Part shown: positions 1-6,619 of the stretch, piece after piece | Layout: every line of letters begins with the position of its first letter | Position numbering within the stretch: the stretch's first letter is position 1 | From: Fiminaster sp050874705 | GTDB taxonomy: Bacteria; Bacillota_I; Bacilli_A; RFN20; CAG-826 | Direction: 5' to 3' | Assembly: GCA_050874705.1 (NCBI GenBank) | Contig: JBNMLE010000046.1 | Span: forward strand, 1-6,619 | Length of the DNA: 6,619 nt | Notes under the pieces: model-generated | What the model was told of the DNA's origin: nothing | What the model saw: the letters and a program-made list of their open reading frames with translations, nothing else | Databases searched by the model: none | Made by a program: the position numbers and the translations under genes

Positions 1-32
1 ATAATTATCTAATTAACATTTGAAAAAATCCA

Positions 33-63
33 TATAAAAAGCGCGTTTTTTGTTAACGCGCTT
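33..63 (-). terminator. Rho-independent terminator of the two-gene operon
   Basis: A perfect 9-bp inverted repeat AAGCGCGTT / AACGCGCTT (39-47 and 55-63) encloses a 7-base loop (48-54). Read on the minus strand the GC-rich stem runs into TTTTTATA (33-40), the U-tract of an intrinsic terminator. It begins 22 bases after the TAA stop of the exported protein gene. On the plus strand no T-run follows, so it works in one direction only. Confidence 0.88.
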
Positions 64-85
64 CTTATTGTAATTAGAATAATTT

Positions 86-3000
86 TTAGAAAATTGATGT
101 ATCTAATGTTACTTTAGCTACTTGGCTTTTAGCGGTCCATCTAGAAACAAAGAAATAGAACACACCATTTTCACATGTCATGCCTTGGATATTGTTATTT
201 GCGTCAATACCAGATGAGAGATTAGAAATAAGCATATTTTCTTTAACTAAATTTCCAGACCAATCATAGACAGAGAATTGTGCAGTTGCATTAGCTTCTT
301 TTCTTTCAAAGAAGACATAAATGTAATTTGCATCGCAAGCCATGCCTAATCCGTTTTTCGCGGAAACACTCTTTTCAACTGTTAATGTTTTTCCGCCGAC
401 AATATTTAATTTGCCAGAAGTCATTATAGCCATCTTATTTAATGTTGAATTATAAGTTCCAGCTTTAAAACCTGATAATCCTTCAATGCTAAAAGCGTTT
501 TCGGTTAATGGAGCATCGGCATCTAATGAGAAATCATTTCTATTAACAGATCTTACTCCATCATTGCTGAATATGTATACCAATTCATCTTTATACATTA
601 GATAATCAGAGTTTGCCCATATATCAGCTCTTACAAATGAGGCACTTTGACCTAAATATGCGCCTGTGGCGATATCAAATTTCTTTACAACTGTTGCACC
701 ATCGACTCCATTTGTTGTGATGTAAATATTTTCACTATCAGAGCAAATGCCGTGGGCGTACATACTCAATTGTTTTTCAATAACGCTGTTAGAGAACAAC
801 GAAGTATTGTAAACAGGGTCTTTGGTTGCTTTTTCACATTTAGAAATGTATTCGTATAGGCCGATATTTTCTTTAACTTCGACTGATGTTTGTTCACCAC
901 ATGTAACTTGATACAAGCTTGAAGAGTTACTTCCTTTCCAACGAAGAGCGCTGAAATAGAAATTACCATTCATTGATAAGAAGAATTGAATATTGCTAGA
1001 ACCTATGTCTGCGCTACTCATTTCCATTATATCTGCACTGTTACTTATCTTGAAGCTCTTAACTAAATCACCATTATAGTTATAAACACCTACACTAGGA
1101 GTAATATTGCCATTGGCTTTTTCAGTTAAAATATAAACGAAGTTATTATCACCAGTGATTTTGAAACCATTTTTGAAATTCTTACCATTTGTTAAATAAT
1201 TTCCATTAACGTCATAGTAGAACAAACCATTATCTTGAACAACAACATATTGTCTATCTTTGCTATTGAAGTAAACAGATCTAATTGTTTTTAAATTTGT
1301 AACATTTTCAAATTTCATACCAGGAACTGGTTCAAATTTAGCAACGCTATCTCCATCAAATGAAGTTGAAACTCTCATGAAAATGCCGTTAGTGTCCATT
1401 GTATAAACATAACCATCTTTAACAAACAATGGGCAATGTGTTTCATCATCTATTAAAGTAAAGGAAATAGTTGAAGCAATGCGTTGTTTAGTTTCAAGAT
1501 CATATTTTTCAACACGAGCTAATTTGGTTCCAGGAGCACGAGTAACAAAATATGTATAAGCTCCATCAGTTGCGGCTGCATATACCCATCCTTTTGTATC
1601 GCTCCATCCAAGTGTTTTACTAGCACCAAGAGAAAGTGTTTCATTATTTTTAATATATTCACCAAAGTCAACATTACTTGTAGAAGATGTTGCAGGAAGA
1701 ATATGTAAATTAGAAATAGCACCCGCTAAATATAAGCCAAATGCTGATGTTTTATCAGTGTTGCTTTCCTTGAAGGAAATTCTAAATTTGTTTTCACCTT
1801 CATTAATTGAATAAGCACCTAAATCAACAGTTTGGAAACTTGTATAGGCATCAGAAATAGACTTAAATGCTGCTCCGCCTTGGAATGTATATGAAGTATC
1901 TTTTACTAAACCATTAACAGACAAGTAAGCAAAGTCATTAAAGTTGACTGTTTTTGTAACAAATTGGTCGCTTGTGTAATCAAAATAACCATTTGACATA
2001 TCAACAGACAAACTAATTGTTTCCGCTTTTGTTGAATTATATGTGAATTCAATATAATCATTATTATCAAAGTCTTTAGCGTATCCATCATAAACTGATG
2101 CACCACTTAATTTTGCTTGTATTGGTGAAATATTCTTTTCAGTTACTAATGATAAACGTGAAGAAATGTTTGGATTTTCGTTTGATGTAATAGTAACAAA
2201 ATATTTTTTACCAAGTTCTGCTACATCGCTTGGTCCACTGATCTTATATTGTGTTTCATCGAGCAATAAGCGATTTCCACTTGAATAAGTTGCATAGACA
2301 GTTGGTTTGAAACTAGATAATGTTTCGCCAACTTCTAAGACTCCATCAGAAATAACTTCTAATGATTCAAGTTCGCCATTGGTGAATTCATCAGAGGAAT
2401 AAACTTTAACTGGTACTTCACCATAAATTATATCCTCTTCTCCTTCACCATATTTAAATGACATTTCAACGCTTGTCATATCGACATTTAGTTTTGCTTT
2501 TGCGAATGATAATCTACTTAAATCGAGATTTTGTGTATAGACACTACCATCATTGTTGATGATATCAACAGCAAGTCCATCGGAATTAAAACGTTCGCCT
2601 TCTTCATATGCCACAATATATGGATTATGTTTGATTATGATTGTTTGAGGTTTAACATCAGCAAGATCAATTGTTAAAGTTTGGCTGAAATCATAAACAA
2701 TTTTTTCAATTTCGTTTCCATCTGCATCAACTTTAGCGTTTCCGTTTTCGTCTTTTTCAACTTCTTTTTGAACATAATGGAAAGTCAATTCGCCACCATT
2801 TTCAGTAAAATCTTCTGGGGCCACTAATTCATATGCATCAGCAGATAATTCTTCAGAGTAATCACGTTTTGTTACTTCGTTACCAATTGTATAGAGTCCT
2901 TCAACAACAAAGTTAGATTTAATAGCTCTTGCTTTACCATTTTTAAAGAACCCAACGCCATCTTTGATTTTAACAGAAATACCTGTCATTGTTGTTACTT

Positions 3001-3169
3001 CAGGTGCGTGCTCTTTTTCATAATTTTCTTTTTCTTCAAGCATTCTATTGTAATAGTCTTGCCAGCTTGAATAAGAAGCAGCAAATACCGCACCAACAGT
3101 AGCGACCATTGATAAAGATATCACACCAATGGAGATACCTTTAATTAAAGACATTTTTTTGCTTTTCAT
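86..3169 (-). CDS. Exported multidomain protein: Ig-like, CBM-like and ten-repeat beta-propeller
   Basis: I do not recognise a named family for the whole protein. Seen, by residue: signal peptide (1-30; KSKK, hydrophobic core, likely cleavage near VFA/AS); charged helical stretch (about 35-55); two or three bacterial Ig-like domains (about 61-171, 172-258, 265-346), the second and third with the typical GERFNSDGLAVDI and SSFKPTVYATYSSG strands; a CBM6/35-like beta-sandwich (about 347-491; NDYIEFTYNST, DFAYLSVNG, VDLGAYSINEGENKFRISF); then ten beta-propeller-like repeats (about 530-1022) in two matching sets of five. No LPXTG motif, C-terminal membrane helix or catalytic signature is visible, so a binding or scaffolding role outside the cell is more likely than an enzyme. 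It starts two bases after the stop of the HTH-GH3 gene and is probably translationally coupled to it. The start ATG has a well-formed ribosome site and is followed at once by the signal peptide. Ligand and attachment to the cell are unknown; the CBM-like call is from strand pattern only. Confidence 0.9.
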   Translation of the reverse strand: MKSKKMSLIKGISIGVISLSMVATVGAVFAASYSSWQDYYNRMLEEKENYEKEHAPEVTTMTGISVKIKDGVGFFKNGKARAIKSNFVVEGLYTIGNEVTKRDYSEELSADAYELVAPEDFTENGGELTFHYVQKEVEKDENGNAKVDADGNEIEKIVYDFSQTLTIDLADVKPQTIIIKHNPYIVAYEEGERFNSDGLAVDIINNDGSVYTQNLDLSRLSFAKAKLNVDMTSVEMSFKYGEGEEDIIYGEVPVKVYSSDEFTNGELESLEVISDGVLEVGETLSSFKPTVYATYSSGNRLLLDETQYKISGPSDVAELGKKYFVTITSNENPNISSRLSLVTEKNISPIQAKLSGASVYDGYAKDFDNNDYIEFTYNSTKAETISLSVDMSNGYFDYTSDQFVTKTVNFNDFAYLSVNGLVKDTSYTFQGGAAFKSISDAYTSFQTVDLGAYSINEGENKFRISFKESNTDKTSAFGLYLAGAISNLHILPATSSTSNVDFGEYIKNNETLSLGASKTLGWSDTKGWVYAAATDGAYTYFVTRAPGTKLARVEKYDLETKQRIASTISFTLIDDETHCPLFVKDGYVYTMDTNGIFMRVSTSFDGDSVAKFEPVPGMKFENVTNLKTIRSVYFNSKDRQYVVVQDNGLFYYDVNGNYLTNGKNFKNGFKITGDNNFVYILTEKANGNITPSVGVYNYNGDLVKSFKISNSADIMEMSSADIGSSNIQFFLSMNGNFYFSALRWKGSNSSSLYQVTCGEQTSVEVKENIGLYEYISKCEKATKDPVYNTSLFSNSVIEKQLSMYAHGICSDSENIYITTNGVDGATVVKKFDIATGAYLGQSASFVRADIWANSDYLMYKDELVYIFSNDGVRSVNRNDFSLDADAPLTENAFSIEGLSGFKAGTYNSTLNKMAIMTSGKLNIVGGKTLTVEKSVSAKNGLGMACDANYIYVFFERKEANATAQFSVYDWSGNLVKENMLISNLSSGIDANNNIQGMTCENGVFYFFVSRWTAKSQVAKVTLDTSIF
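104..1582 (-). repeat. Protein-level duplication: two sets of five propeller repeats
   Basis: Residues about 530-756 (902-1582) and about 805-1022 (104-757) of the exported protein are diverged copies at a constant offset of 272-276 residues. Matching pairs include YNYNGDLVKSFKIS with YDWSGNLVKENMLIS, and GNFYFSALRW with GVFYFFVSRW. A strand motif of the form small-x-x-D/N-x-x-x-aromatic-Tyr-hydrophobic recurs near residues 532, 582, 634, 671 and 731, and again near 807, 857, 906, 942 and 996. The step sizes are nearly equal in both sets (50, 52, 37, 60 and 50, 49, 36, 54). Repeats 634 and 906 are the weakest. Confidence 0.75.
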
Positions 3170-3171
3170 AT

Positions 3172-6100
3172 TTAATTGTTCTCCTTGTTAGTATCTTTAT
3201 TTTGAGGTTCTAAATCAGGTTTTTTGCTTGGAATAAATAAGCAAGCAAGCCAAATTGCTGAACCAAAATATACGAGGCAATTAACACCTACAAGAGCAGG
3301 TTGCCACCATTGCCATGATTGAATTGTAAATGATGTTGATACTTTTTCATCAGCGGAAGGTTTATAAATGCTTTCTTGATATTTTGGTGATAACCATCCA
3401 TAAAGAACATTCTTAACACCTTCTCTTAATCTTCTTTGGAAACGACCACTTGTCGCGCCTTGGCTATAATCATAAGAAATTGATTCACCAAGTGATTGTG
3501 CCATACCCATTTCTCCACCTGCTCTAAGTTGTTCATCAGGTGTGCCAATAATACCAGTTGTCCAGTCGGTATCAACATATCCTTTAAAGCCCCATTCATT
3601 TCTTAAAACGCCTGTCATTAAAGCCTGGCTGCCACCAACCCATTGAGTTCCAATGCGGTTAAATGCAGACATCATAGCAGATAAGTTTGTTTCTTGTGTT
3701 ACTCTTTGGAATGGTCTTAAATATGTTTCTCTAAGAGCTTGTTCACTGAGGAATGTGGCAAAACCATAACGCCATGATTCTTGTTCATTTAATGCAAAGT
3801 GTTTCATTTCAACACTTCTACCATAGTTTTGAAGTCCTCTAACAATGATGCAACCAAGTTCACCAGTTAAATATGGATCTTCTGAGAAATATTCAAAGTT
3901 TCTGCCACCAAATGCTGAACGGTGAAGATTGATACCAGGACCAAATACGCCTTGAACACCAAGTGTTTTCATTTCGTTTGCGAAATTTGTTGCATATTCA
4001 TAAGCTAATTTGCTGTTCCATGACATTGCTAAAATAATAGTTGTTGGATTTCCAGTGCCTCTTGGAGAGCCAGCAAAACCTTTGATTTGAACGATTGAAT
4101 CGTAACATAAAAGTCTTGGTTTACCAATTGATCCAATTGCTTTGTTACCAGATGGAGATTTTGACATTAAATTGATTGCTTCAGAATAAGTCACTTGATC
4201 TAAAACAGCTTCCCATTGTGGATCATTATAATCTTTTCCTAATGCAAGTCCTAATTCAGTTGGAATTCCACTTTCATTAGCGACTTTTAATCCGTTATTT
4301 GCACCCCAAGTTGGCTTAGTTTGATCAACTTCATTTCCAAAAACATCAACTGTTGCTTCATCCCATGCTTTAGCTTTTTCTGAAGTGTAAACAATTTGCT
4401 TAATTTGTTCATCATATAATGCACGACCAGAAATTTCTCTTGTTCTAGTTGGAATTGCATAATCAGGTGCAAAATCACTACGAGACATATATGGAACTTC
4501 ATTACCTTCTTTTAAGCCATCAACTGAGAAGCCGTCAATCGCATCTTCACCAGTAAAGAGGTTTTTAACAGGTGTTCCAGTATATTTATCGTTTTCGACT
4601 TTAATTGTTTCATCAACTTTGTAAGTTAAGATAGCATCACTACCATCAATTTGTTTTATATTGTGACTATCAGTCATTAATTTAATTTGATAATCGCCTT
4701 GTTCTAATTCATATCCTTTGAAACCATTTTGGTTTTTATCATAACAGTCATATGAAAGGAAATCGTTTGCATCAATGTCAATTGTGACGACTTGTGATGC
4801 TCCTGGAATAAGATTATCAGTTTTGGTATATCCCACTAAAGAGACATAGCTTTTTTCAATACCACCTTTTGTATAAGGAAGTGTTATATATGTTTCAATT
4901 ATATCTTTTCCTTCGTAGCTACCGGTATTTGTAACTTCGACATCGATAGAAAATTGTGTATTGTCATCAATTGATGAACCAATTTCAGGTTCTGTTTTAA
5001 CAATTTTCCAATCAAAAGTTGTATAAGAAAGTCCATAACCAAATGGATATTGAACAATACCGTTATATCCCGTTGCTCCTTCTCCATAAAGAGAGGTGTT
5101 ATCAACGTTATCATAAACTCCTTCATGATCAGCTGTTTCAAACCATTTATATCCAACATAGATACCTTCTATATATTCGCATCCGTGTGAGCCATCTGCG
5201 TATGTGCCTGAACCAAACCAAGTTGAATATGATGCAGGAGAATAGTCAAATGAATAAGGAATTGTATCAACTAATTTTCCTGAAAATGCTGTATCGCCCC
5301 AAAGTAAATTTGGAATAGACTCAGCAGCTTGAGTTCCTGTTGTACCGACATAAACACAAGCGTCTAATCCAGGAATTGTATTCATGAAACCAAGTTCCAT
5401 CATGTTTCCAGCGTTAACAATAACAACGACTTTTTCAAAGTTTTCACCTAAATAAGTGAGCATTTCTTGTTCTTCATTAGAGATTTCAAGATAATGTTTC
5501 GAATTATCTTCACTCATACCTGGACCAACTTTGCGTTGAGTATTAGGAAGGTCGCTGTTCTCATAACATGTGCGAGAAAGCACTGCAATCGCAACATTAG
5601 AATATTCTTTTGCGTTTTCTAATAATTCAGAAGAATATGCACTTAAAGGTGGTTCTCTCAATGTTGAAGCAAAATTTCTATCAATTTCATTTGGATTATT
5701 AATTAAATTGACAGGTTCGCACCAACTGCGATAGAAATCCTGAATTGTTGTATTTGTTTGAATGCCATAACGTTTTAAGGCTTTCATTAAATCAACTGCA
5801 GAGTTTGGATCATTGTCTTCAGGTCTAACTTGTCCTGAACATCCATTACCAATACCACCATAAGACCAGTCAACTGATCCATAACCGAAAACATTAACTT
5901 TTTTGTCATCTGTTTTAGATAAAGGAAGTACATCATTATCATTTTTAAGAAGCGCAGCTCCTTCAAGCAAAATCTTTTTAGAAAAATCTTTACCGGCAGT
6001 TAAAGCCTCATTAACTTTTGATTCATCTGTAATAGGTGGGCAAAGATACGCGGTTAGTTGTGAACTATAATCGTTTGCGTATTTTGTTCCAATGCTAACA

Positions 6101-6510
6101 CCAGCAATTAAAACACCAATACCAACTAAACTTAATGCACGTCCAATAATCCATCCTTTAGACACATTTCCGTAAATTCTTTTGAAAATGTTTTCTTTCT
6201 TTACTTTTTCGGCCTTCACAGGAATGGCTTCAGGTTCAGAAACATTTTCTTCGTTTTGCTCATCATTTTCTTCGTTTTGCTCATCATTTTCTACGTTTGC
6301 TATTTCTTCGCTTTCATTTTCATCGACAAGGTCAGAAAGTTGAACATTGAAAAGATTTGCAATCAAACGCAAATTATCAATTGTAGGAAGAGATTTTCCT
6401 AATTCCCATTTAGATACAGCAACTCTAGTTACATTGAGTTCTCTAGCTAAATCGTTTTGAGATAAATTGTGTTCAATGCGAAGTTTTTTGATCTTTTCAC
6501 TAATTTTCAT
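3172..6510 (-). CDS. Membrane-tethered XRE helix-turn-helix / GH3 glycosidase fusion protein
   Basis: Seen, by residue: XRE-type HTH (1-65; SQNDLARELN then recognition helix TRVAVSKWE); acidic linker with a doubled ENDEQNE (74-90); Lys/Arg-rich stretch (99-124); membrane helix (about 118-141); GH3 C-domain (about 165-495; ALLKNDNDVLPL, GTQAAESIPNLLWGD, YPFGYGLSYTTFD); Fn3-like domain (500-632); GH3 N-domain barrel (about 790-1035; GRNFEYFSEDP, MKHFALNEQE, GYVDTDW); second membrane helix (1068-1093); tail containing KK. Family knowledge: GH3 enzymes are retaining exo-glycosidases; D982 fits the nucleophile, E317 the acid/base, and D804, R864, K903 and H904 the sugar-binding residues. The C-before-N order occurs in some Ruminococcus and Butyrivibrio beta-glucosidases. 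Positive-inside charge puts the HTH and tail in the cytoplasm and GH3 outside. The start is firm: good ribosome site, and no other Met before residue 242. Inferred: glycan-sensing regulator. Substrate unknown; beta-glucosidase or beta-xylosidase is possible. The HTH fusion is the oddity. Confidence 0.93.
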   Translation of the reverse strand: MKISEKIKKLRIEHNLSQNDLARELNVTRVAVSKWELGKSLPTIDNLRLIANLFNVQLSDLVDENESEEIANVENDEQNEENDEQNEENVSEPEAIPVKAEKVKKENIFKRIYGNVSKGWIIGRALSLVGIGVLIAGVSIGTKYANDYSSQLTAYLCPPITDESKVNEALTAGKDFSKKILLEGAALLKNDNDVLPLSKTDDKKVNVFGYGSVDWSYGGIGNGCSGQVRPEDNDPNSAVDLMKALKRYGIQTNTTIQDFYRSWCEPVNLINNPNEIDRNFASTLREPPLSAYSSELLENAKEYSNVAIAVLSRTCYENSDLPNTQRKVGPGMSEDNSKHYLEISNEEQEMLTYLGENFEKVVVIVNAGNMMELGFMNTIPGLDACVYVGTTGTQAAESIPNLLWGDTAFSGKLVDTIPYSFDYSPASYSTWFGSGTYADGSHGCEYIEGIYVGYKWFETADHEGVYDNVDNTSLYGEGATGYNGIVQYPFGYGLSYTTFDWKIVKTEPEIGSSIDDNTQFSIDVEVTNTGSYEGKDIIETYITLPYTKGGIEKSYVSLVGYTKTDNLIPGASQVVTIDIDANDFLSYDCYDKNQNGFKGYELEQGDYQIKLMTDSHNIKQIDGSDAILTYKVDETIKVENDKYTGTPVKNLFTGEDAIDGFSVDGLKEGNEVPYMSRSDFAPDYAIPTRTREISGRALYDEQIKQIVYTSEKAKAWDEATVDVFGNEVDQTKPTWGANNGLKVANESGIPTELGLALGKDYNDPQWEAVLDQVTYSEAINLMSKSPSGNKAIGSIGKPRLLCYDSIVQIKGFAGSPRGTGNPTTIILAMSWNSKLAYEYATNFANEMKTLGVQGVFGPGINLHRSAFGGRNFEYFSEDPYLTGELGCIIVRGLQNYGRSVEMKHFALNEQESWRYGFATFLSEQALRETYLRPFQRVTQETNLSAMMSAFNRIGTQWVGGSQALMTGVLRNEWGFKGYVDTDWTTGIIGTPDEQLRAGGEMGMAQSLGESISYDYSQGATSGRFQRRLREGVKNVLYGWLSPKYQESIYKPSADEKVSTSFTIQSWQWWQPALVGVNCLVYFGSAIWLACLFIPSKKPDLEPQNKDTNKENN
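3181..3186 (-). promoter_or_regulatory. Ribosome binding site of the exported protein gene, inside the upstream coding region
   Basis: AAGGAG on the minus strand, 11 bases before the ATG at 3167-3169. It is made of the Lys1109 and Glu1110 codons (AAG GAG) of the upstream HTH-GH3 gene, whose TAA stop (3172-3174) lies between the site and the ATG. Ribosomes finishing the first gene therefore stop over the start of the second, which favours translational coupling. It decides the start of the second gene. Confidence 0.85.
6243..6300 (-). repeat. 21-bp in-frame tandem repeat in the acidic linker
   Basis: Two exact adjacent 21-bp copies (6243-6263 and 6264-6284) are followed by a third, partial and diverged one (6285-6300). 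Each full unit adds seven residues, ENDEQNE, to the linker between the HTH and the first membrane helix. Identity at the DNA level suggests recent slippage duplication; because the unit is a multiple of three, copy changes alter the linker length without breaking the frame. Confidence 0.85.
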
Positions 6511-6516
6511 TTTTAG

Positions 6517-6524
6517 CTCCTTTT
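6517..6524 (-). promoter_or_regulatory. Ribosome binding site of the HTH-GH3 gene
   Basis: AAAAGGAG on the minus strand with a 6-base spacer (CTAAAA) to the ATG at 6508-6510. This strong site fixes the start at the HTH domain, and so supports the HTH as a true part of the protein rather than a mis-joined upstream frame. Confidence 0.88.
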
Positions 6525-6534
6525 GCGCTTTTAC

Positions 6535-6548
6535 AGTAAGCCCTTACT
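6535..6548. promoter_or_regulatory. Perfect palindrome, candidate operator for the HTH regulator
   Basis: AGTAAG-GG-CTTACT (minus strand) is a perfect 6-bp inverted repeat with a 2-base centre, lying 25-38 bases before the start codon of the XRE-domain gene. XRE-family dimers typically bind short palindromes like this, often in their own promoter region. With no T-run after it and only a 2-base centre it is a poor terminator or RNA hairpin, so an operator is the better reading. No second copy was noticed in the window, and binding is unproven. Confidence 0.5.
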
Positions 6549-6566
6549 AATTTATCTAATATTAAA

Positions 6567-6593
6567 AACATAATTTTTTATAAAAAAAGGCAA
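6567..6593 (-). promoter_or_regulatory. Weak candidate promoter for the operon
   Basis: On the minus strand TTGCCT (6588-6593) could serve as a -35 and TATGTT (6567-6572) as a -10, with a short 15-base spacer filled by an A/T-only tract. Both boxes are imperfect and the region is so AT-rich that chance matches are expected. An alternative -10, TATAAA at 6601-6606, follows GG, but its -35 would lie outside the window. If the first reading is right, transcription would start just upstream of the palindrome. Confidence 0.3.
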
Positions 6594-6619
6594 TTTTTAG
6601 TTTATACCTTTCTTTTAAT

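Noticed and set aside
33..63. Bidirectional terminator serving a convergent plus-strand gene
   Set aside because: On the plus strand the stem is followed by CTTATTG rather than a T-run, and no plus-strand gene is seen.
766..2106. Short alternative frames of about 66-67 codons within the exported protein gene
   Set aside because: They overlap a clearly coding frame and have no domain, signal or ribosome site; they arise from AT-rich composition.
5019..5318. 99-codon open frame on the plus strand
   Set aside because: It lies wholly opposite the GH3 coding region, has a low-complexity Leu/His/Tyr-rich translation, no ribosome site of note and no recognisable domain; a shadow frame.
86..6510. 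Mycoplasma-type code (UGA = Trp)
   Set aside because: Both long frames are intact under the standard code, contain many TGG tryptophans and no in-frame TGA, and end in TAA.
6574..6587. A/T-only palindrome TTTTTTATAAAAAA upstream of the HTH-GH3 gene
   Set aside because: It pairs perfectly, but a pure A/T stem is too weak for a terminator and common by chance in such AT-rich intergenic DNA; at most it is an A-tract within the promoter spacer.
1..6619. CRISPR arrays, insertion sequences, tRNA or rRNA genes
   Set aside because: No spaced direct repeats, terminal inverted repeats, transposase motifs or structured RNA signatures were seen; the window is almost entirely coding.

Overview
The window is an AT-rich piece of a bacterial genome carrying two long genes on the minus strand, read from right to left as a compact operon. 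Low G+C, strong AAGGAG-type ribosome binding sites, a Gram-positive-style signal peptide and an XRE-type regulator domain of the Bacillota kind all point to a low-G+C Bacillota or a relative (a gut or rumen Bacilli/Erysipelotrichia-like lineage would fit; this is inference). All 21 tryptophans of the first protein are TGG and neither frame contains an in-frame TGA, so the standard code is used and a UGA=Trp mycoplasma is unlikely.

Layout in transcription order: (1) a 109-base upstream region (6511-6619) with a weak candidate promoter, a perfect 14-bp palindrome and a strong ribosome binding site; (2) a 1112-residue protein (3172-6510) that joins an N-terminal cytoplasmic XRE helix-turn-helix, an acidic repeat linker, one membrane helix, a complete glycoside hydrolase family 3 (GH3) ectodomain in permuted order (C-domain, Fn3-like, N-domain), a second membrane helix and a short cytoplasmic tail; (3) only two bases later, a 1027-residue exported protein (86-3169) with Ig-like domains, a CBM6/35-like beta-sandwich and ten beta-propeller-like repeats built as a duplicated set of five; (4) an intrinsic terminator (33-63) on the same strand.

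The striking point is the first protein: a DNA-binding head and a catalytically plausible extracellular glycosidase in one chain across the membrane. The simplest reading is a one-component, membrane-tethered regulator in which a GH3 domain senses (and perhaps cleaves) a saccharide outside, while the XRE domain acts on DNA inside, possibly on the palindrome in front of its own operon. The co-transcribed exported protein, with carbohydrate-binding-like and propeller modules, would be the partner or output that captures the glycan. The architecture and operon are read directly from the sequence; the sensing role is a hypothesis.
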